From Lineus longissimus (Eukaryota > Nemertea > Pilidiophora > Heteronemertea > Lineidae), in NCBI RefSeq assembly GCF_910592395.1, contig NC_088316.1, positions 1,550,001-1,614,000 on the forward strand: a stretch of DNA of 64,000 nt, read 5' to 3'. Below, piece after piece: positions 36,040 through 46,100 of the stretch. The translations under genes were made by a program, and so were the position numbers. Positions within the stretch are counted from its first letter, which is position 1. Each line of letters begins with the position of its first letter. The notes beneath the pieces are model-generated. The model ran no database searches. It saw only the letters and a program-made list of their open reading frames with translations, and was not told where the DNA came from.

Positions 36040-36670
36040 GATCCTAAAAAGACACACTTTGTGGATTACTTGGCATGTTGAGAGTTCGTACGTGTTGCGA
36101 ATCAGGTTGACGATCTTTCCTGGATGCCATGATGTTCTAGGTGTCTCCACAGAGTTTGTCGATCGACGCTATCAAATGCTTTTTCAAAGTCAACGAAGGT
36201 AATGTAGAGAGAAGAATTCCATTCTTATGACTGGACTTGAACATCTTGAACGTGTTGCGAATCAGGTTGACGATCAGAGTTGTCTCTGATTTCCATGCTA
36301 TTTGGTCTATTTGTACAAATGGGGAGAGTTGTCTCTGCTGATGAGATGGTGGGAGGTGGACAATAGAGGAGCTCCTCAAAGTACCCCTTCAATCTGTCCC
36401 ATTGGCCCTTTTGGTTTGAGAGTACCTTGCCTGTCTTTTCCTCTTTGACTGGGTTGTCCGTAGCCCGATATTTACCTGTAAGTTTCGTTGGGTTTCGTTG
36501 AGCTCTTTTAACTTCTTTTCTCGCGTTCCATTTACTTTTCTACTATATTTTAGAGCTGACACAAATTGGAGAAATGTCAAACAATTTTTAAAGAAAATTA
36601 TACAAACATACTGAAGTAAAACACACGAGATAACAATATGCTTGCAGAAATCAGTGATTATTGTCTTATT
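36040..36670 (-). mobile_element. LINE RT fragment in unit 2, internally deleted
   Basis: The minus strand reads AETTLPI and RKVNGTREKK, then, after a deletion, EWNSSLYITFVDFEKAFDSV (RT motif A, F-DFEKAFDS) and KIVNLIRNTYEL. Stops and frameshifts interrupt it. At the deletion joint lies a second copy of CGTGTTGCGAATCAGGTTGA (about 36090 and 36250). Units 3 and 4 share this joint; unit 1 does not. Confidence 0.8.
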
Positions 36671-37772
36671 CATTTAGTGACACATCCGAAAGCAAATATA
36701 AGTTTTTTACGCAGTTACAAGAAAGGTGGGGGGAGAGTATGAGTTTTTGCGGCGGAGCGATGGAGGGACTTGGAATTCATTGAGGAATATATATGAGATG
36801 CTCGGAACATGAGTTTGTCTCGTAATATCTCGATGTTCATTTTAGGATTTTGATTCTCGAGGGTGGAAACGTCTCCGAGGAAAATGGGAGGCCTGCAGAA
36901 AGCAGCATGCTTCGATATTGCTTTGACCAATGTGGCCATCCTCAGACCAGTCATAGGAGGCTTTTTGGTTTCATCTCGTTTGAACTGTGCTACATTCTGC
37001 CTGGGAATTCAAAAATGTAGGTCTATAGACACACATTCCCTTGGCAACCAGACGATGTGTCAGATGGCTGCACAGAAGTACCCACGTGTAGAACATCAAA
37101 GATGGTCGAGATTATACTGTAGGAGGGTAGGTATAGATATCTCGAATATTCGATGGTTACTGCACATAACCACCAATTAACCAAGTATTTTTCATCGAGA
37201 ATTAATAACCGGTGGTCTTCATAAATCATTGACTCCTTGACAGGCAGTTGAAACCATTGATTCCTGGTGACCTAAACGACCATTTTGCGTCAATTATGCA
37301 ACAAGCTTTTATTCATTGGTAAATGGTAGAAAATGTAGATGGTTTGATTTCGTTTAGTACCAGAGGGTAATCTTTTTGTTAAAAAATTAGTTGATCATCA
37401 CAAGAATCTATCTAACAATTAGCCCCACCTGAAACTGTTTCAAGAAATTTCCAAAATGGAGTCTGAAACTTTTGTTACAGACCTTTTCTTTACAGTCTTT
37501 AACGGACAGAAACATCGATAGTTGCACTTTGAGGCAAGGATCAATAAAAACCAAACTTCAAAGAAATCCGATCAGTAGTTCGACCTCCAGAGCCCCAAAC
37601 GATGCGGCCATAACATTTGCGAATGAACTATAGCCAATTACTGCATTGAAAGCGCTTTATTTGAGCTTTACGCCATTGGTAAGGATTTTTAAAAAGTCAA
37701 GAATAAAGCTTTAATCAGTGTACCGTACTTGATCATGCACTATCCTACCAAATTTCTTACGAATTCACACAG

Positions 37773-38774
37773 TGTGCCGTTAAACAATACAGAACGACAC
37801 TGCCATCGGTTCCTTTCATACCCCCTGTGACCTTGGGACGATTGGATAAGTGGTTTCGTAATGGAGAGTACAAACTGTTCGTATTCTTCTTTTATGGAAT
37901 GATGATACAGAAGTCAGTTAAAGTCTTGGTTTACCACGACAATGCCAAAGACAACTCTTTTCAAGTTCGATACAATTATTCAGTAGAGAAGCGTCCATAT
38001 AGCTTTCTTCAATTGCACGCCGACAGAATGTGGCTGACCTTGGGAACGTACACGTCATCATCAACTGACCAGCGCAGCTTCAAAGTGTTGTTATATGATT
38101 CAAAGAATGGACAACTGTTACATTCAATATTTTGGCAGGCAGGCGATACATGTACGCGTTACAACCGAGGAGTAGTAAGGGGATATCCGTTCATATATTC
38201 ACATGAAAACGATATCCTTTTGGTCGACTGCCAACACGCGAAAAGGACGGAGGTGAAAATCTATAATATAACATTTGATGCAGCCGTTCTCTACTTAAAT
38301 CAAGGACGAACTCTTATAAATATGCCTGACAACGGAGACTGGAGAAGGACAACTCAATTGCTTGATTGGAATGTTTACGTTTTTGGTGGTTATTATAAAC
38401 AACCGAACATAGAGATTTGCCTATATTCTCGGCGTCATAACTTGAGGAGAATTCAAGGCAGATTAAAGCTAGGTTTTCCATTCATATCCGGTTCATATAA
38501 TCTTCTCCATTATGATAGTAAAGAACACATCGTTATAATAAGAGACGAAAGGCGACGACTGGCGTCATTTACTGAGGTTCTTGGCGTCTCAACGGACGGT
38601 TCCGTACGAATTCGGCAATTCTCCCTCATACCATCTCCAAGGTATGCGGCTACTAACTACATGCACATAACCCTGAGTCATTGCAATGAGATACTGGGTG
38701 TATGGGAGGATTTAAAAAATAAACCTTATATTCGACATCTGACTAGATACACCGCCATCGAAAGAGATGGGTAA
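37773..38774 (+). CDS. long exon of array gene, unit 2 (partial; intact frame)
   Basis: Same length as unit 1 from acceptor (ACACAG|TGTGCC) to TAA, and fully open. Relative to unit 1 it has FGGYYKQ for FGGDSKQ, RYNRGVVRGY for HYNRRDVRGY, QHAKRTEV for QYKKRLEV, and FISGSYNLLHYD for NISFSRNIPHYD. Most nucleotide differences alter an amino acid. The conserved core strands, such as NITFDAAVLYLNQGRTLINM and EVLGVSTDGSVRIRQFSLIP, are unchanged. The acceptor again lacks an in-frame ATG nearby, so an upstream exon outside or within the unit remains to be found. Confidence 0.6.
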   Translation, partial: CAVKQYRTTLPSVPFIPPVTLGRLDKWFRNGEYKLFVFFFYGMMIQKSVKVLVYHDNAKDNSFQVRYNYSVEKRPYSFLQLHADRMWLTLGTYTSSSTDQRSFKVLLYDSKNGQLLHSIFWQAGDTCTRYNRGVVRGYPFIYSHENDILLVDCQHAKRTEVKIYNITFDAAVLYLNQGRTLINMPDNGDWRRTTQLLDWNVYVFGGYYKQPNIEICLYSRRHNLRRIQGRLKLGFPFISGSYNLLHYDSKEHIVIIRDERRRLASFTEVLGVSTDGSVRIRQFSLIPSPRYAATNYMHITLSHCNEILGVWEDLKNKPYIRHLTRYTAIERDG

Positions 38775-39390
38775 TGCGCTGTTATCTCCTCTCAGTACTT
38801 TTCAAACGAAAACGTCACTGTGCTTTTTGGCTGTTGTACGAAAACTACATGGTCGATATCCTCAAAATTTGATTTTTCTTAAGTTTAATTTACGATCCAT
38901 CATAAATTCAGCGATTAGTTACGTATATTAACGGACTTTTAACAGTAACAAGTATACGTATTTGATCGCCGAAACGTAGATGAAAAAGGAAATTTGGGTC
39001 GGAAAGTTAGATTTAAGAAAAGCTATTTTGGAAAAAATCAGCCGACTAGTTTTCGCTCAGTGGCCCAAAAGGACAATGACATCATACATGGAAGGTTGTG
39101 ACACCACTATCGCTGCAGCCAAAACGACACATAGAGCACCATTAGGTGCATGTGCAATTTCACCGTATATTGGGACTAGTCTAGCCAGAATAACCAGCCT
39201 AAACCAGACCCTGTTCTTGACTGTGAATGTTAGTCAAACCAGAGTCTTTCAATAGGTTTATAAATTTATTGAGAGGCTCTGGTCAAACTATGGGGGAAAC
39301 TTCACCATTATCATACGGTGAACCCAGAAGTATTAAGGTAGCAGGAAGGGTTGGGCGTTTGTGGTTTCTGAGTCTGAGGGGGTTGGTGTC

Positions 39391-39452
39391 TGTTGACTGT
39401 GCTTTAAGAGAGACTAGGCATGGCGCCAGTCTCTCTTAAAGCACAGTCAACA
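39391..39452. repeat. perfect inverted repeat, second copy of the 25-bp-arm hairpin
   Basis: Arms 39391-39415 and 39428-39452 are exact reverse complements and identical to those at 21419-21480. The loop is inverted, as expected for an inverted copy. Confidence 0.9.
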
Positions 39453-39689
39453 GGCATTTGGTCTCAGTATTTGGGTTTTGATTGCCATGACTGTACCCCT
39501 GTAAAAGTCAGAGGAGGAGAAGTTTGGAATGATGAAAGCATTGAAGAAGAAGAAATGTTATTATTGAGGAAAGCAAAATTTATTATGAGACTAGAAGGCA
39601 GTGTCCTGACTTCATTATTTTGAAAATGGCGGTCTGAACACATTAAAAGGTGGAACATGGCATTTTATCGACTTTGAAGTGTTCCGCAG

Positions 39690-39793
39690 TTAAAGGGAGA
39701 CTATAGGCAGCAGCTAGGTAGGCAAGATAAAGTCATACAAATTTGCCAATAGGGGTCAGTCATATCTCTAGGCATGGCGCCAGTCTCTCTTAA
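39690..39793. mobile_element. TTAA MITE, 104-bp derivative, second copy
   Basis: Inverted match of 21078-21181, with TTAA at both borders and AGGGAGACTATAGGCAGCAG at one end. Confidence 0.65.
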
Positions 39794-40639
39794 AGCACAG
39801 TCAACAGGCATTTGGTCTTAGTATTTGGGTAAGTACAGAATCAAGGCAGCTCAGAGAGCAATGATTGAACGATGCTGTGGACAAGTCCAAGGATACTGCA
39901 TCAGTCACGACCAACTTCTCATCAGAAAGCGTCACCACCAGCATATTCAATGTTCAGTTCCAACCTGTACCAGTCCAATGCACGCCTGTCATGGTCAGCA
40001 GTGGTCAGCTTAGCGCGATATGGAACATTCTTCCGAAACTCAAGCGAGGGAAGTCTGCTCATTAGCCTATCTCGCGCACTGCTCCTTCTTGTCAAACATC
40101 GTAGTGAAATCGTGGTACAGTGGGGCGTCCTCGAGGATTGCAGCTGGTCGGACAGACGTGAGGTGGAATGTGGGCGGCTGCACTTCTTCGTTGATGTGCG
40201 ATGGCAAATAGCACAGTTGTTGCGTTGCATGACAGCTGAAAGTGAATGTGATATCATAGAACTGAGGCGTTTGCAATGAGACTATAGGTGAAGTAGAAGC
40301 AAGGAGTGAAATGGGCCATCTTCCAGTGACTAATATACAGAGTAAGGGCACTGGGTGTTGTTAGATTCAGCATTGAATGTATTCCTCATACAAGCGTGAA
40401 TAGTGTGGACATACAGTGAGAGGTGAGAGACCCCTATTGACTACTTCTTGTAACTTTATCTTGGATATTATATTAGTATTGAACTTCTAGCCATGGAATA
40501 TGAAGAAATTGAAGTTGTAGGCATGGAATATGAAAAATTATTCAACGGTGAAAGACATTATTCCATGAGGCTTTGCCGTGATCGCAAAGGACGCGACGCG
40601 ATTGGTTCACATGCTAATGAGGTATGAATGATAATGATA

Positions 40640-41205
40640 ATTACCTCTATAATGCTACTTGGATAGCGACTGTGTCGTTGATTGCAACAGTGGTCTATGT
40701 CAATGTGTGCCTGTAATGTCAATGAAGTATGATGAGGTGATGACGATAGTACAATTATTAAATATTGGCAAGAGATCATACTACAACATAGGTCTTGTTT
40801 TTGACAGATGACTGTGCGACATTCCCATTGGGTCTTGTTAGAGTCAGCGCTGCATGTATTCCTTGTACAAGCTTGAATAGTTGTGACGGACTTTGAGGGG
40901 TGAGAGACCCCTATCGGCTACTTCGGCTAACTTTATCTTGCCTACCTAGCTGCTAGCAATAGTGCCCCTTTATCAAGACTGAAACCCACTGTGCGGGGCT
41001 AAGAAATTACCTTTATAATCCTAGTTGGATAACCACTGTGTAGATGATTTGAAGAGTGCTCTGTGGATGTGTGCCTGTAATGTCAATGAAAGTATGATGA
41101 GGTGATGACGATAGTGGAATGACGAAATATTGGAAAGAGATCTTTTCCTAGAAGAACATATGTCCTGTTTTGACTAGGTGGCGCATTTTAGAATCAGCAG
41201 TGAGC
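40640..41205. repeat. direct repeat pair (40640-40850 and 41005-41205)
   Basis: Both halves contain ATTACCT(C/T)TATAAT, GTGTGCCTGTAATGTCAATG and GATGAGGTGATGACGATAGT in order. TTAA-MITE end sequences (GAGACCCCTATCGGCTACTT and CTAGCTGCTAGC) lie between them, and a related one lies at 40380-40460. Confidence 0.65.
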
Positions 41206-41854
41206 ACTGTGTGTAACATGGTGGTGGGAGCGGAGATAATAACTGTGTCGAAAGTATTGTTATAGGGCCTTCCCTAGGCCCATGGGGTTAAATTTACAAT
41301 CCACGATTGAAAAGACGTAGTTTGATCGCATTCAACTATAAATCCATTGAACAGTTGTGTTCCTTTAGTCAACCGATGACCTTTTGTTGGGCCATGATCG
41401 GGGATTGTAAACTGTAAATGTATTATGGACTGGGAGACGGGGGAAACACAAGTGAAATAGACCAAAACAAGTGATTTTGGGGCTTTGGTTTAGAGTAGAC
41501 GCATGCCCCACATGCGCCATGCAGGATTATACGGTTCATGTGAACTTGTTGACATCTACATGATCTAGTGCTGTTATTTGTCATGGACATGGTAGGCCTA
41601 ATCATCATGGCTATATGTTTCAGGAAAAGCTCGGAGTAAAATGAACTGCCGATGAATAATGATGTTGTTCATGTTTACCATGTTTACTAGTACATAGCCA
41701 TAGGGTATGCACTGGCCAGTGCACTTTCTGCACGTCGTCATGGTCATGTACGTGATACCTTGCATATTTTGTTTTTTGAATGCGCATGCTTTTTGGGCAA
41801 AATCACTTGTACCAACACTAATGAATAATGTCTTCTTATCCCTATGACTCCATA

Positions 41855-42210
41855 TGTAATACTGTATTATATCAGTCTTCATGTCCACAGATTCACTGTT
41901 CCAATCCTTGTGACATTGTTGATGAAAAAGGAAGAAATCAAATATATAGAAATGTTTATATTAAACTCATCTGACCAGGTCTACAACATGCATGTACACA
42001 GTTCGGGATCCCAAGGCTAACTGAATTTGGAGGGAAACTCAGTAGACCAGGAAAACTATACAAACAATAATAGCTGATAAAGCACATACAATGAAATGAC
42101 ATAAGGCTCAGGGACCGTGAAGGCCCAAAATAACCTGAGCTAAACCATTGGTCATAGCAGACTTAAAGGGGGAATAAACTCTTCAAACTGTTCAAATTGA
42201 ACCTGTTACA
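41855..42210 (-). repeat. 3' LTR of Ty3/gypsy element
   Basis: 356 bp, base-identical to 51275-51630 over its whole length. Read in element sense it begins TGTAACAGG and ends AGTATTACA (TG...CA). A polypurine-like AGGGGAA adjoins it at 42213-42219. The outer flank ends in CATA, repeated after the other LTR. Confidence 0.95.
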
Positions 42211-43185
42211 CATTCCCCTGTCAAGAGAAAATGGCTCCTGACATTTACCAAAGATAAAAAGAAATGTACACCATATATACAAAACATGTAACCCAAAATA
42301 CCAGGTGAAACTCAAAACGAAACCGAGTTGAGAAAGATGCGAAACCAAAACCTTCAAACAATAAGAAGGGAAGAATGGAACCATCAAAGAGCAGAATTCA
42401 GAATCATTAAAGACAAAGACTGAAAAGTGAAAATTTCAATCCAGCATCCTGAAAACTGAAAAACACCATAAGGTAAAGAGCTACAAGAAATGGAATTATT
42501 ATTGTATTTACAAATTAACAGTAAACTTCTAGAGTTCACACTGAAAATTAATTGTATCGCACGAATCAGAACGAGATTAAGGCGAATAGACAAGATACTG
42601 AAATATATAAGTTTAGAATCATTATCAGAATACGGTACTGTGAAGAACTATTGTAGTATTGTTTGATTTGCTGAAGATCATTGCAAGAAGATATAATAGA
42701 AGAGAAGGGGTAATGACCTCCTCAATCTTACCATCACACCACAAAACAACAATCAATAAGATGATACAAGATTGGGAAAAAAGGAAAATTGCAGGGAAAT
42801 GACTTACAAAACATCTGGAAGGTATTAATTAGTAACTGTTTGACCAAAAACCCTTAGTCCAAAAGGGATTTACATTGATAAACTGTCAAACAATACCTTG
42901 AATAACTGATATGAGTAGAGATGCAACAGAATAAGTACTGATGAATTATCTATGGAATCTATACAGACTCTAATCATACAGTACAAAATATCAATACCAA
43001 GAATTACTTGATATAAATCTCCACGAAATATCGAAACAAAAGAAGAAAACACACACTCAAGTAGAAAACAATCTCTTGATTGACATGGCCTGCCAAAACC
43101 AGCCAACATTCAATCAAAATGTTATATATATTTCAAACCAGAAAATAATCACGAGTCTACAGCAAAATTGAAAACCAACTATCAT
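42211..43185 (-). other. untranslated region between pol and 3' LTR
   Basis: About 975 bp of AT-rich sequence with only short frames, the longest about 80 codons at 42870-43109. No envelope or accessory protein is recognisable. Confidence 0.5.
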
Positions 43186-46100
43186 TCAATCCTTCATTAA
43201 AGACAGAACTTTGTCAAGAATAGCGGGATTTTGCACAAACTCAGGCTTGCTTGCAAGCGACATAAAATAATCAACCTTGGATCGCCAAGGCTCAGGCGGC
43301 GCGCGCGGCTGTTGCTGATACATCTGATATGGCTTGAAACGGTTAGGCGGTTTATGTTCCCTCTTAGATCTCCTCGGGGCTGCAACAGGGCTGTCCTCCG
43401 GAGCACTCTCTTCCTCGTCATCCTGGGATGTGTGGAATTCAGCAGAGGATTCACCAGGGGGAACATCTACAGGGACCGTCTCATCCACTGGACCAACGGT
43501 TGAAAATTCCACTGGAGGCGGAACAGTACCACCATCAACAAATTCCACTGGAGGCGGAACAGTACCATCATCGATCGAAGTCACGTCAAGCGCAATTCCT
43601 GACGGCGTATCGACATCTATCATTGGAGGAGGAACGGTCACATCTGTAGTAGGATAACTGGCATCTACGGCAGGCTGGGACGCGCTGACATCAACCGAAG
43701 ACTGGGACGCAGGCTCAACAGCAGCATGTTCGGACGCACTAACATCAACCGAAGACTGGGACGCAGGCTCAACAACAGCGGGCTGGACCGGAACGACATC
43801 TGTAATGGATAATGGTGGGGTAGAATCGGTAGACAAAGTAGACGGAACAATATCAGAAGGAGGTGCAGCATCAGATCTGACAGATGTAAAAGATGGAAGT
43901 TTGTCACCATGTGGAACATCGGCGGTTGAAGCGGATGCAAAAGAAGAAGGAACTTCATCAACACGTGGCAAAATCATCACATCGACATCCTCGTCATCAC
44001 TCATCGCAGGCTGTACAACAACTTCCTTCTCAGGGCGAGTACGACTGGACCGGGCCGGAGTCTTCACAACTTCCTCATCTCTAATCTCTCCAACTGGCAT
44101 CAACAAATTACGGTGTAAAACACGCGGATTACCTCCTTTCGAGGAGCGAACCGAAAATACCGGAATATTGGGGTTTGGTTGACCCACAACAGTATAAACA
44201 TCGGTCGACCACTTGTCAGCCAATTTATGTCTACCGCGTAAGTGGACATTGCGGACAAGAACACAATCACCAGTCTGAAGAACAGAAGCTTTCGCTTTGA
44301 GATCATATCTCCCTTTATTCTTACATGAAGCGGTATCCTGGTTTTTCATAGCCATAGAGAATGCATAATCAAGACGCTCCTGCAAAGATTTAATGTAGGA
44401 ACTATAAGATTCACTAGGGCCAACATCAGGAGTACCGAGACCATAATTGATATCTACAGGAAGAAGTGGCTCACGGCCAAACATTAGAAAATGCGGACTG
44501 AATCCAGTAGAATCGTGACGCGTACAATTGTACGCATGCGTCAACGTGGAGAGGTACAGCGACCAACTACTCTTCTTGTCCTCGGACAACGTACCCAACA
44601 TTGACAAAAGGGTGCGGTTATACCGTTCGCAAAGCCCATTGCCCATTGGATGGTAGGGAGTTGTCCGAGACTTGGTCATTCCAGCTAAAGCACACAATTC
44701 CTTTATAACAGCAGATTCAAAATTACGGCCCTGATCACTATGTAGCCGACCAGGAAAACCATAATGAACTATAAAATTTTCATAAAGAGCTTTGGCAGTA
44801 GTATGTGCTGTCTGATTTCTTGTTGCAATAGCTACAGAGTACTTGGTGAAATGATCTGTAATTACTAAAATATTTTCACAACCCCTGGAAGGTTCAACTG
44901 TGAGATAGTCCATACAGACCATCTCCAGAGGCTGCGACGTGGTTATGCTGGTGAGAGAAGCTTTCTCATTAGTAGGTGTCTTTCGGCGTAAACATCGACC
45001 ACAAGTTTGAATGTAATTCTCTATATCACTGACATAACCCGGCCAGAAGAATCTGGACTTTACAAGATCAATCACCCTATCCTTACCAAGGTGACCCATG
45101 TCATCATGCAGCTGCTTCAAAGTAGATGTGTGAAGAGACAATGGCAAGACGACACGATCAACAACTTGATCATTCAACATACTTTGTTTTACTAAAATAC
45201 CTTTGTCGTTCAATCGATAAGAGTTAAAATGACGTAACCAAGGTTTCAGCTCCGGAGAGGGGTCAGGACGAATACCTCTGGCCAGAGAAGCAATGATATC
45301 TGAAATATATTTATCCTGCCCCTGATGATACTTAATATCAACAAAATCCGTAGTGAGCGAATCAACTTGGTATAGGGAATGTGAAGAATCAATATTGGCA
45401 TTCAGAATTTCAACAGCAGAGAGATTTTGACAAGTGAGGGAAAGTGAAATAGCTTTTACAACATCCTCATTGATCAGACTAGTTTCTCTTGGAAGACGAG
45501 ACAACGCATCTGCAGCTGCATTGCTCTTTCCAGCAAAATATTCGATGGTAAAGTCATAAGCTGACAACTCAGCTAACCAGCGGTGTCCTGTGGCATCGAG
45601 CTTCGCACTCGTCAACACATATGTCAGCGGATTATTGTCAGTCTTGACTCTGAACTCTGCCCCGAATAAATAGTCCTTAAACTTGTCAGTCACTGCCCAC
45701 TTCAGCCCCAAGAACTCTAACTTGTGAGTGGGGTAGTTCCTTTCTGAAGCGGACAGTCCTCTACTAGCAAAATATATAGGTTTTCTAACATCATCCTGGT
45801 ACTGGTATAATATAGCTCCAAGGCCATCTCTCGAAGCATCTATTTCTAACTCATATGGCAAAGAATAATCTGCAAAGCCAAGGACTGGGGGAGAGCACAA
45901 TGATTCATTCAAATTTTGAAATGCGGTTTGTTCTTCCTCTCCCCAGCGAAACGACGGCTTGTCTTTTTGCCTTTTCTGAGTAGAATGACCTTGGAGTAAA
46001 CAATTCAAAGGTTTAGCTAACTTAGCATAATCCTTGATGAACCTTCGATTGTATGATGTGAAACCGAGATAACGCCTGAGTTCATCAACCGACTGAGGAG

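Larger units (their letters stand above)
39324..41854. mobile_element. left part of composite repeat inserted in unit 2
   Basis: Consists of a 560-bp block that is the inverted copy of 20988-21546 (39323-39890), a 133-bp block (39980-40112) that recurs beyond the retrotransposon at 51722-51854, and a 1.6-kb stretch with partial TTAA-MITE ends and internal direct repeats. No gene is supported. The gypsy element interrupts this composite at 41854. Confidence 0.65.

Noticed and set aside
35776-36150. 124-codon minus-strand frame as a gene
   Set aside because: Its start is the frameshifted RT sequence KIVNLIRNTYEL of the LINE remnant; the rest has no counterpart in the expected LINE protein and breaks in unit 4.
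43334-44182. Plus-strand open frames opposite the pol tail
   Set aside because: Mirror reading of the repetitive low-complexity pol C-terminus.
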